Shown: positions 35,425 through 43,242 of the stretch, one piece after another
Numbering within the stretch: position 1 is the first letter of the stretch
Layout: the number at the start of each line of letters is the position of its first letter
Assembly (NCBI RefSeq): GCF_029051725.1
Contig: NZ_JAACFU010000022.1
Span: forward strand, 44,034-108,033
Length of the DNA: 64,000 bases
Direction: 5' to 3'
Source: Bradyrhizobium sp. CSS354
GTDB taxonomy: Bacteria; Pseudomonadota; Alphaproteobacteria; Rhizobiales; Xanthobacteraceae
The notes under the pieces: model-generated
What the model was told of the DNA's origin: nothing
Database searches by the model: none
The model's input: the letters and a program-made list of their open reading frames with translations, nothing else
Position numbers and translations under genes: made by a program

Positions 35425-36407
35425 GCTCCATAGATGTCATCATCCCCTGCTATCGGTATGGGCATTTTCTGAGAGATTGCGTCCAAACTGTTCTGACGCA
35501 ATCCGGGGTGACGGTGCGCGTGTTGATTATCGACGACGCATCACCAGACAACACGGCTGAAGTTGCGCAAGAGTTGGCTCGCGAAGACTCACGGGTCAAC
35601 GTTCTCAAACACGCATCTAATCGGGGGCACATCGCAACGTTCAACGAAGGGATTGCCTGGGCGGCGGCCGACTACATGGTGCTGCTTTCTGCGGATGATT
35701 GTCTGTTGCCTGGTGCCCTCGCGAGATCAGCCCGCCTGATGGATGATCACCCTTCTGTCGGTCTCGCTTTTGGTCGAGCGATCGTACAACAGGATGATCG
35801 AAGGGAAGACGTCGCTGCTCCCCCAGGCTTGGGGCCGGGAACACGGATATTATCTGGAATTGAGTTCGTCCGTCTCAGCCGTGCCAAGAACATCGTGCTC
35901 GCGCCTACCGTAATGGTTCGGACGAGCCTACAGAAAAAGGTGGGCGGATATTCGGCGCAACTGACGCACAGCGGGGACATGGAGATGTGGCTGCGATTTG
36001 CCGCGCACGCCGAGGTTGGATTTATTGACCAGAACCAGGCTGTTTATCGACGGCATACAGCCAATATGTCCACGACATACTCGCCGGAGCAGGATCTCGC
36101 TCAACGGAAGGCGGCAATTGAAGGATTTCTGAGCAGTTGCGCTCCAGTGCTCGCAAACGTTGATGATCTTCGGACCTGGTTCGTCCACGAACTGGCGCTT
36201 GACGCAGTAAAGAGTGCGAGCCGTGCCTTCAACGTAGGAGCAATGGGACTTTCCGACCGGCTTTGTGACGCTGCATTGAAAATCGACCCAAAGGTCGAAG
36301 GAACGCCGTCTTGGCTGGCTCTGGCTTGCAAACGGCGTTTAGGCCGTCGTGCGTGGCGGCTTCTGCAGCCGGCGGCCGATCGGTTACGGCAGATGATCGT
36401 GCGGTAG
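35415..36407 (+). CDS. Family 2 glycosyltransferase
   Basis: This 330-residue GT-A enzyme has VDVIIPCYRYGHFLRDCV-type opening residues (SIDVIIPCYRYGHF), VLIIDDASPDNT, the metal-site LLSADDCLLP and an acceptor-side SGDMEMWLRFA. The ATG at 35415 follows GGAGG at 35409-35413. A longer frame from 35379 would sit inside the methyltransferase gene. It ends the operon that begins at 29916. Convergent transcription with the O-antigen ligase-like gene follows after a 119-base gap. Confidence 0.9.
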   Translation: MPVSSIDVIIPCYRYGHFLRDCVQTVLTQSGVTVRVLIIDDASPDNTAEVAQELAREDSRVNVLKHASNRGHIATFNEGIAWAAADYMVLLSADDCLLPGALARSARLMDDHPSVGLAFGRAIVQQDDRREDVAAPPGLGPGTRILSGIEFVRLSRAKNIVLAPTVMVRTSLQKKVGGYSAQLTHSGDMEMWLRFAAHAEVGFIDQNQAVYRRHTANMSTTYSPEQDLAQRKAAIEGFLSSCAPVLANVDDLRTWFVHELALDAVKSASRAFNVGAMGLSDRLCDAALKIDPKVEGTPSWLALACKRRLGRRAWRLLQPAADRLRQMIVR

Positions 36408-36526
36408 TAAAGCCTGCTTGGCCCTTGTGCCGGCGGACGCGCTGCGAGCGCAGTTCTCTCCCATTTGACGGAAGCTTGCGGGCATGGCCTGTCACGAGGA
36501 GCCATCGCGCCCCAATTCAGGCGCGC

Positions 36527-37846
36527 TTATGGTCGCGCGTGAACTAGGGAAATGTCAGCGGTCATCAACGGCATCGCTTCGTCCGCGAGCATCCGGTATT
36601 CGGTCATAGATGCCTCGCGAAGGGACGCGCGAATCCCCAGACAAAGACCCCAGAATATCCAAAGAAAGTGCCAGTAATGAACGGTCAGGCCGGTGAGCAT
36701 CGTCAGTACGAGCGCCGTTGTAAATCCCCAATGTAGGGGATCGCTAGCGACCTTGCTGGCGTTTCGCCTGGCCGGCAGAATAGTTGCGATGTTGGTGAGG
36801 GCCACTAGCACAATCATGGGAATGCCGAAGCGTAACGCCAGCTGCAGCCACACGCAATCGACGGTGTAGTCCAATATTTCGTTGTGCAATGGGTTAAAGG
36901 CAAATCCGGTCCATGGTTCTTGGTCAATTTTCATTAGAGCCAGATCCCAGATCATCAACCGGAAGTAACCTGACACTGGATCGAGTGTCAGATGGGAGAT
37001 GATCCAGCCGATCGGATGATTGGCGACGAAGAAGATCGCCAGTATGCCCGCTCCAACGGCAAACCAGAACACGCTCCAGCGCCATGAATAATTCCTCATG
37101 AAGCATTCGTATGTGAAGGCCACTATGCCAATGATGAACGACAGCAAAGGTGCAGAGGACATTGATAGTATGCATCCAAGAAGGCACACGCCCACCCACA
37201 ATGTTCGCTTTGCACGGTTCTGTTCGTAAGACATCAGCAATGCGCCGGACAGAGTGCAAAACGTGCCGAACAGGATGGGGTGGTCAAAAGTGGATGCAGT
37301 CCTCAGCAGGTCCGCGCGAAAATCAGGCTGTAGCAGGGGGGCACTCTGGAAAATGCCGGCCAGAGTTGTGTGCACCATCAGTCTTCCGGTGATGCTGTCT
37401 GCGAGTGCCAGGAGCACGACGACGATCACGAATTTCTTCAGCACTTGAATGAATGTCGAAACGGCGGATCCGAAAAACAGCCCTCGGGCCACAAAGTATC
37501 CTCCGACGTACTCCAGGCACACCGCCACCGCGGATGACACGCTGCCGTCCCCTCCGACATGAGCCGCAGCCCCGACCATCCAGATGCCGGTTAAGGCCGC
37601 CAGATAGTCACTTGCTATGAAATGGCGATCAGCCTTTGTAAGTCGGAAAAGGGCCGGTATGAGCAGTATCAAGACGGCGATCCTGCCGACCGTGAGTTTG
37701 GCGCCAGACGCATCCACGGCAACCAGACCTCCAGGAAGCAGGATTGCTAGGAGGGCAATGTAACAAGCGATGGCGCCTGCAGTTCGGGGCTTCGGCCGCA
37801 GTTGTTCGCGATTGACGAGTGCCGAATGGGATAGCGTTGACTTCAT
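36527..37846 (-). CDS. O-antigen ligase/Wzy-type polymerase membrane protein
   Basis: This 439-residue protein has about 10-12 hydrophobic segments and a large periplasmic loop near residues 300-345 (LDPVSGYFRLMIWDLALMKIDQEPWTGFAFNPLHNE). In Wzy/WaaL proteins this loop carries the W-x-G-x-G-like region and the catalytic base. The ATG at 37846 (MKSTLSHSA) lies 34 bases after the upstream gene's stop. An in-frame extension to 37960 would overlap that gene and reads as unrelated sequence. As the partner of the Wzx flippase at 27789 it is the better polymerase candidate in the window, by size and family pattern. Confidence 0.85.
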   Translation of the reverse strand: MKSTLSHSALVNREQLRPKPRTAGAIACYIALLAILLPGGLVAVDASGAKLTVGRIAVLILLIPALFRLTKADRHFIASDYLAALTGIWMVGAAAHVGGDGSVSSAVAVCLEYVGGYFVARGLFFGSAVSTFIQVLKKFVIVVVLLALADSITGRLMVHTTLAGIFQSAPLLQPDFRADLLRTASTFDHPILFGTFCTLSGALLMSYEQNRAKRTLWVGVCLLGCILSMSSAPLLSFIIGIVAFTYECFMRNYSWRWSVFWFAVGAGILAIFFVANHPIGWIISHLTLDPVSGYFRLMIWDLALMKIDQEPWTGFAFNPLHNEILDYTVDCVWLQLALRFGIPMIVLVALTNIATILPARRNASKVASDPLHWGFTTALVLTMLTGLTVHYWHFLWIFWGLCLGIRASLREASMTEYRMLADEAMPLMTADISLVHARP

Positions 37847-37880
37847 TGCTCTCGCGTCCACGGTTCTGGATAAGCTGCCA

Positions 37881-39302
37881 TCAGGATGCAACGGCTTGTT
37901 CAAGAACTTGCGCGTATCGCTCGATACACGCCTCTGTGTTGAAGCGGACCTTCGCCTCACTTGCGAGAGTCGCGCGAGAGGCCGTCCAATGCTCTCGATT
38001 TTCGATGATCGAAGTCATCGCTGAGACAAGGGCGGCTCTGTTGCGCTGAGGCCGAAATCTCTCACGCGCAACTCTATCCCATGTGACGGTCTCGGGATCT
38101 TCCAGGGGGTTGGGCACGAGGTGGCCATGCCTTCCTTCCAGGCCAATTTGCTCGCGGGCCCCCCCGACATCGCTCATCACAACGGGGAGGCCTGTGCAAA
38201 GAGCCTCCATTGGGGCGAGGGGCCATCCCTCAAAGAAGGAGTTGAGAACGAAGCAATCGGCCGCTGAGAGCAATGGGGACGGGTTGGACAGATTGTCGCG
38301 AAGATGGATTCGATGGCGCTCGGGGATATTCCTTTGAAGGAGCTGGAGCTGCTTCATGTAGACGGGATCATCCGCGCGACCGGCCAGGACAAGATGCGCA
38401 TGCGGGAACAATTTTGCGACCTCTGCAAAGGCGACCAGCAAGCCGTAGGCGTTCTTCTGCATGACGTGACGGGCCAGCGACACGAATAGAAACTCATCTT
38501 GAAGACCCAGCCACTTCCTTGCCGCGGCTCGGTCAGTCATCTGCCGGTGGGTAGAATTGAAACCGTTGGGTATCGTGTAAATCGCATCGGCGTTGAACGC
38601 CGGGTTGCCACGCAAGTATTGCCGTCGTACCAGGTCGCTTACGGCAATCAGAAAACGAATATTGCGACTTCTCGTTCCCTCTGCTCGCCAGTTGGTCCCT
38701 ATCGGGGTCGGAGCGGCGTGCAGCGTCTCGACCACCGATATTCCCAGCTCGTGGGCCGCCTGGAGCAGCCAGTCTGGAGGCGCATGAGCGCTGATAACGT
38801 CAGGCCGTTGTCCCCTGAGCCACCCGGGGCTTTCAGATGGGGATTTATGGATGACCTCAATCCCCTCTTCTTGTAGCGCGCGCATGAGGCGCCCTCCGGT
38901 CGCAGCCGGCTCTGTTATCATGACCGTGGATCTGATACCCCTGTCGGGCAGCCGCCGAGCAAGAAATGCCACGAACTCATCAATACCGCCGGCGTCCAAG
39001 ACGCTCGTCGAAATCAAGCAAGATAGGCGTCGGTCAGGTCGGCTTGGCCGATCAACACTTGGGGGGAGGCGCGTGGCGGCCTGGTTCAAGTCAGCTGCGT
39101 GACGGGCGTTGTTCGAAATCATTCCCTCGCGGACGATCAGCGGCGAATTCCAACCTTCGACAGGTGCAGGACCCCCCTGAAGACGCGAGAGCATGCTGAG
39201 TCCTACTTGCCTCAGGACGCGAGGAATGGGCCAGGAGCGGCGCTGTGCCCAGAGAGCGGTCGTGACCACGGGGGAAAAGCGGGATGCCGAAAATTGCCTC
39301 AC
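37881..39302 (-). CDS. Family 4 glycosyltransferase
   Basis: This 473-residue GT-B enzyme has an N-terminal acceptor domain (LSCLISTSVLDAGGIDEFVAFLARRL). Its C-terminal donor domain contains FVSLARHVMQKNAYGLLVAF, HLVLAGRADD, and the GT4 E-x7-E motif in FFEGWPLAPMEALCTGLPVV, then VGGAREQIG. The first about 85 residues are basic and not typical, so the true start may lie later. Retaining transfer from a nucleotide sugar is the family activity; the sugar is unknown. It is co-directional with the ligase-like gene downstream. Confidence 0.9.
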   Translation of the reverse strand: MRQFSASRFSPVVTTALWAQRRSWPIPRVLRQVGLSMLSRLQGGPAPVEGWNSPLIVREGMISNNARHAADLNQAATRLPPSVDRPSRPDRRLSCLISTSVLDAGGIDEFVAFLARRLPDRGIRSTVMITEPAATGGRLMRALQEEGIEVIHKSPSESPGWLRGQRPDVISAHAPPDWLLQAAHELGISVVETLHAAPTPIGTNWRAEGTRSRNIRFLIAVSDLVRRQYLRGNPAFNADAIYTIPNGFNSTHRQMTDRAAARKWLGLQDEFLFVSLARHVMQKNAYGLLVAFAEVAKLFPHAHLVLAGRADDPVYMKQLQLLQRNIPERHRIHLRDNLSNPSPLLSAADCFVLNSFFEGWPLAPMEALCTGLPVVMSDVGGAREQIGLEGRHGHLVPNPLEDPETVTWDRVARERFRPQRNRAALVSAMTSIIENREHWTASRATLASEAKVRFNTEACIERYAQVLEQAVAS

Positions 39303-39337
39303 AATTGGCTCCTGGACCGGGAAAATCCTGCCCGCTA

Positions 39338-39400
39338 TTTAAAATAGCGTTCGCCGATTTATAGCAAGTATTAAATATTTAATAAATCGACTTTTGGCCG
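39338..39400. promoter_or_regulatory. AT-rich spacer upstream of the GT4 gene
   Basis: The spacer 39303-39491 contains GCTATTTAAAATAGC (39337-39351), an inverted repeat. CGCCGATTTATAGC follows near 39350 and AGTATTAAATATTTAATA near 39366, itself partly palindromic. It lies upstream of the leftward gene starting at 39302. Symmetric AT elements of this kind suit a dimeric DNA-binding protein; which one is unknown. Confidence 0.4.
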
Positions 39401-39491
39401 TGCTGCTGGCTGATGAATAAACATGAACAACAGACCTATCGTGACAAAGCTCGCCGGCTGATGCAGAAGCACCTTCAGGGCAAGCGCCCCG

Positions 39492-40523
39492 TCAATCGAA
39501 GGAGATTTCAGGCCGACCTGTTCTGCCGTTTATTCCATGCCACAAGCCGGCGATCGTTAGCCTGGCAGCCGCTGGAGCACCAAGCAGAAGGTATCTCAGT
39601 GCGTACAACATCCAAATCGCGGAGTGGAAGACCCACCGCCACCCGGCCCGACGCCGAGAATAGAGGATACCGTTCCGGGCGGACAGGTAAACCGACAAAT
39701 GGGACTGGTCTCTTGGATCGACAGCCGATCCTATGGTCGTGCCTCCCACGTGACGTATCAGCGCCCCCTCAGCGACCCCGATCCGGTGGCTGGCCCGCCG
39801 CCGGCCCCAGTCAAGGTCCTCCATATAGAGGAAGTAGTCGTCCATCATTAACCCTACATCAGCGATGAAGTCCCTCGTCACAAGCATACAAGCGCCGCTA
39901 ATCGCATCGATCCTTTCAACAATTTCCGGTGTAAGGCGACGCCCCGCAGGCGAGTTTCGGCCGACAGCTATCACTCGCCCCGTCAGAGCGGACCATCGAA
40001 GCCCATAATTGGCGACCTTGTTCGGGGAATCGTCGAATACCAGAACCCCACCAACCATTCCGTATCCTTCGGCGGCTTTGGCCACCAACTGTGATAGGCA
40101 CGTCTCAACGACCTCGGTGTCCGGATTGAGAACGAGCACAGCGTGCCATTCGGGCTGACCGAGCAATTTCTCGAGCCATGCGTTAACTCCGCCGGCGTAG
40201 CCGAGATTGTCAATTGCGAGCGCCACCCTGACCAAATTGGAGCGAGATCGAAATCGACATTTCGCCACGCTGGCCAGTCGTCCTCCCGGTCGGTCCAGTT
40301 GATGCGAGCAATCTTCGATTTGCTGCAATGTGCCGTGTTCGTGTGCAATGACCTCCATCAAAGACGCATAAGCTTCCGGTCCGCCATTCTCACAGATGAA
40401 AACATCAAAATTCTCGAAGTCGGACCGGGCAAGTGACTTCAAGCAGCGATCCACGTCGCCAGGGTTTCCGTATGATACGATGAGGACCGCTATCCTTGTG
40501 GCGTCCGGCCCGGTATTTGACAT
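39492..40523 (-). CDS. Family 2 glycosyltransferase (rhamnosyltransferase-like)
   Basis: This 343-residue enzyme has RIAVLIVSYGNPGDVDRCLKSL, VFICENGG, LGYAGGVNAWLE and AVLVLNPDTEVVE, a DxD-type metal site in the pattern of rhamnosyltransferases. GACMLVTRDFIADVGLMMDDYFLYMEDLDWGRR follows, with the ED catalytic region. A C-terminal hydrophobic helix pair (about 290-325) suggests membrane association. The ATG at 40523 follows GAGGGAG; an in-frame extension to 40610 lacks a ribosome site. The rhamnose operon upstream offers a fitting donor, though the sugar is not proven. Confidence 0.9.
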   Translation of the reverse strand: MSNTGPDATRIAVLIVSYGNPGDVDRCLKSLARSDFENFDVFICENGGPEAYASLMEVIAHEHGTLQQIEDCSHQLDRPGGRLASVAKCRFRSRSNLVRVALAIDNLGYAGGVNAWLEKLLGQPEWHAVLVLNPDTEVVETCLSQLVAKAAEGYGMVGGVLVFDDSPNKVANYGLRWSALTGRVIAVGRNSPAGRRLTPEIVERIDAISGACMLVTRDFIADVGLMMDDYFLYMEDLDWGRRRASHRIGVAEGALIRHVGGTTIGSAVDPRDQSHLSVYLSARNGILYSRRRAGWRWVFHSAIWMLYALRYLLLGAPAAARLTIAGLWHGINGRTGRPEISFD

Positions 40524-40611
40524 CGCTCCCTCGCTCGGATGATGACGGCCGTCGCAAACCTCGACGTGGCCCGTCATGGGTCGAATTGCGGCCCCTGCGC
40601 CGCCGGCCACG

Positions 40612-40690
40612 TTAAATAACTTAATAAATTATACCTTTTTGGCAATCAATATAATGTTGAATTGATTAAAGTGGCGATTTATAATCACTT
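40612..40690. promoter_or_regulatory. AT-rich divergent promoter region (GT2 / methyltransferase)
   Basis: The spacer 40524-40696 carries GTTAAATAACTTAATAAATT (40612-40631), GTTGAATTGATTAAAG near 40653 and GGCGATTTATAATC near 40673. It separates two divergently transcribed genes. Confidence 0.4.
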
Positions 40691-40696
40691 GGAGAT

Positions 40697-41401
40697 TTGC
40701 GCTTCATACGGAACTGGCGATTGATTGAAGTGTCACAGGCCATTGAACATAGCGGGTACGAGAAGGCTGCGTCGAGCAGCTTCCGTCTGGCGCGATTTTC
40801 GATCTTTCTCGAGCTGGTGAGCTCGATCCCGAGGACCGAGCGTCCGCTGCGTATCCTCGATATTGGCGGGGTCGAAGCCTATTGGTCGGACAAGGGGCAC
40901 CTGATGGCCCGACCGACGGAGATAACGCTACTCAATCTGGATGGGGGCGGGCCGCCGAAGGCGGGCTTCACATTTTGCCAGGGCAACGCCTGCCATATGC
41001 CGGAATTCGCGAACGACAGCTTTGACGTGATCCATTCGAATTCGGTCATTGAGCACGTCGGTCAATGGCCGAGCATGATGGCCATGGCAAACGAGATCCG
41101 GCGCATCGCTCCCAATTATTTTGTGCAAACGCCGTACTACTGGTTTCCGATCGAGCCGCACGCGAGAACGCCCTTTCTGCATTGGCTTCCCGAGTCGCTG
41201 AAGTTCCGGCTTGTGATGGCTCGGAAGTGTGGTCCTTACTGGTCCAAAGCTGCGACCGTCGACGAGGCGATGAAGACGATACAAAGCTCGTCCCTGCTGG
41301 ACAGGCGTATGTTCAGTGCATTGTTTCCCGACGCGTCGATCATCCCCGAGAAAATCCTTGGCGTAACCAAATCTCTGATGGCTGTACGAAAGCGCTCTTG
41401 A
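40697..41401 (+). CDS. Class I SAM-dependent methyltransferase-like protein
   Basis: This 234-residue protein has a methyltransferase core: LRILDIGGVEAYWSDKGHL (motif I), EITLLNLDG, CHMPEFANDSFDVIHSNSVIEHVGQW and RRIAPNYFVQTPYYWFPIEPHARTPFLHWLP. This last region is typical of a conserved group found in polysaccharide clusters. The TTG at 40697 has a GGAG only two bases upstream; GTG at 40730 is an alternative start. It stands alone between a divergent glycosyltransferase and the beta-helix genes. Substrate unknown. Confidence 0.85.
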   Translation: MRFIRNWRLIEVSQAIEHSGYEKAASSSFRLARFSIFLELVSSIPRTERPLRILDIGGVEAYWSDKGHLMARPTEITLLNLDGGGPPKAGFTFCQGNACHMPEFANDSFDVIHSNSVIEHVGQWPSMMAMANEIRRIAPNYFVQTPYYWFPIEPHARTPFLHWLPESLKFRLVMARKCGPYWSKAATVDEAMKTIQSSSLLDRRMFSALFPDASIIPEKILGVTKSLMAVRKRS

Positions 41402-41507
41402 CTTGTGAGGGAGCGCAAAAGAGCGGTCATCCTCATCCTGGAGAGGTACCCGATCGCTTGGCGCAAGAGAGCTTGAACAGCGCCGCGGGGTCTGATGGTC
41501 GTTTAGA

Positions 41508-42626
41508 ATGAAATCCTTGCTCTGTTTGGTGGCGGCGCTGGTGATGGTCGCATCTTCCGATGAAGATGACGTCCGCATCGCGCAAGAGAGGAGCGGCAAG
41601 GGCGAGTGCACGGCCAACCGCTGCGATGTGAGTGAGCAAAGGGCTTCATCTGCAGCACCTCAGCATCCGGAATTGCTAAAACGCTATGCCGTACGGCCGG
41701 ACTGGAGTGTCGCCGGCGTCGATTATGCGGTCGGGGCGGCATCGACATCGCTCAAGGATCCGGCGACGATCTCGATGGCGGGCGTTTCGATAGATACGTC
41801 GAGCCGCACGGTCGCGATCAGCGGAAACAACATCACGCTTGATGGGTATGATTTTTCGCTTCACGGCGGATATCAGGTGAGCGTCGCAGGCGCGAATGCG
41901 ACGATCTCGAACAGCAATTTTGCGATTGGCACCAACCAGGGATCATATCTGGTCTACGGGACCTCGGGGGCGTCCAATCTGATCCTCGCGCATAATAGCT
42001 TTGATGGCAGCGCCATCGGTAACGCGACATCGTTCATCGGATTCGCGGGCTCGGGCCTGGTCACCATGGAGTACAACTGGTTCAGGAAGTTTCCGCAGCA
42101 CGTCGTCGAATTCACGCAGGCAAACGGCAGTCCGAGCTTCTCGGTTATCTACAAATATAATCTGATCGAGCAGGGGGCGATTAAAGACGGCGCCCATCTG
42201 AATTTCCTGCAGTTCGGCGGCGGTGCCGCGAGCTCGGTGGATGTCGAGTTCAATACCACCTATCAGACCCCGCAGACGTCGGGAGGTGAGGGCTTCCAGT
42301 TCTACAGCAATACGCAGGGCGGAGTGATCCAGGATGCCGTCATGGCATACAACACGATGATCGCGGTTGGTGGATCCGCGGGGTCAGCGATGTCGTATAT
42401 GGTTCATGCCAATTCCTATAACGACAACAGTTCTGCTCACAGTGGCAGCGTGCACGACAACTTCTTTGATCTGCAGGCGGCGTGGGGGGCATTCTACTCC
42501 GCTCCGAGCGGCTGGTCGTTCTCCAATAATATGGATATGCGCACCGGTCAGGTGATCAATTCGAACAATGCGAGATCAGCAGCTAAATTAAATAAGGCAT
42601 CGCAACCGCGGCCAGCTTCTCGCTGA
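41508..42626 (+). CDS. Short beta-helix protein with Sec-like signal peptide (paralog of the next gene)
   Basis: This 372-residue protein starts MKSLLCLVAALVMVASSDE, a plausible Sec signal. Residues about 60-355 are nearly identical to residues 14-306 of the 923-residue protein downstream. This shared part has short repeating turns (NGSPSFSVIYKYNLIEQG, ANATISNSNFAIG) typical of right-handed parallel beta-helices such as polysaccharide lyases or adhesins. The short copy ends soon after the shared part and lacks the Ig-like, Trp-rich and RTX-like regions. It may therefore leave by Sec, while the long copy uses type I secretion. It could also be a decaying duplicate; the frame is intact. No catalytic residues were identified. 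Confidence 0.82.
   Translation: MKSLLCLVAALVMVASSDEDDVRIAQERSGKGECTANRCDVSEQRASSAAPQHPELLKRYAVRPDWSVAGVDYAVGAASTSLKDPATISMAGVSIDTSSRTVAISGNNITLDGYDFSLHGGYQVSVAGANATISNSNFAIGTNQGSYLVYGTSGASNLILAHNSFDGSAIGNATSFIGFAGSGLVTMEYNWFRKFPQHVVEFTQANGSPSFSVIYKYNLIEQGAIKDGAHLNFLQFGGGAASSVDVEFNTTYQTPQTSGGEGFQFYSNTQGGVIQDAVMAYNTMIAVGGSAGSAMSYMVHANSYNDNSSAHSGSVHDNFFDLQAAWGAFYSAPSGWSFSNNMDMRTGQVINSNNARSAAKLNKASQPRPASR
41700..42570 (+). repeat. Direct repeat, copy 1 of duplicated beta-helix domain
   Basis: About 870 bases match 43294-44164 at a constant offset of 1594 bases, with no insertions or deletions at either checked end. Differences are scattered single bases. This is a segmental gene duplication. Confidence 0.9.
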
Positions 42627-43242
42627 TGGTTCGTTCGTGTCTCGAACATGACTGCCGGATCCGGTCCGCTTCAAAGTCGCGGCATGGGGCGCACTGCGAC
42701 CCGCGAGACGAACTCAACGGGCGCTTTTCCGGCTCTTGTTGGGCGCCCTCGATCCCGGTCGAGCCGGTGCAATGGATCTCCTGATGTAGGTTCTCTTCTA
42801 TTGGCTGCGACATTGTGCGCCAGACGCGAACTGGTCCGGCTGCCATCATTTCGCTTGGCATAACTAAATTCAGATTCTTTCGCGCGCAGCTTTCGTCAAT
42901 TTCCGACCCGCTGTGAATTCGTAAAACTAACTTCTTGTCCTTGAACGCGAATGATCGAGATGCTCGATGTGGATAGATAATCAAATAAATACCTACTCCA
43001 GTATGTTTATATTTTCCGGTGGATAAGTATGAAAGCGGAGTCACTACTTTAGACCGCTGAATTACCTTTGCTGAGTCGTGTTGTTGTCCAAAAAAAGCCT
43101 TTGGTGGTGAGCCATACGGATGCCGCCTAGCATCCAGGCTTGGCTCTACGTGACCTGAAATCGCTGCGTGACTTCAAATGGGGTTATTTGATCGCGCAGT
43201 GCGTGGCAGGTCAGATTAAACTCGAAGAGGGGACTCTCCTTA
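42627..43242. other. Intergenic region between the two beta-helix genes
   Basis: These 616 bases hold no convincing gene. Open frames here lack ribosome sites and family-like sequence. The 42950-43020 part is AT-richer (AATCAAATAAATACC). GAGGGGAC at 43226-43233 is the ribosome site for the gene starting at 43243. The interval is not part of the flanking duplication as far as could be seen. Confidence 0.5.

Noticed and set aside
36515..36540. Weak GC hairpin between convergent genes as a terminator
   Set aside because: The stem is only about five base pairs with an eight-base loop and overlaps a coding end; too weak to report.
42583..43044. 153-codon open frame on the minus strand between the beta-helix genes
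   Set aside because: It has no ribosome site, no recognisable domain and mixed composition; treated as intergenic.
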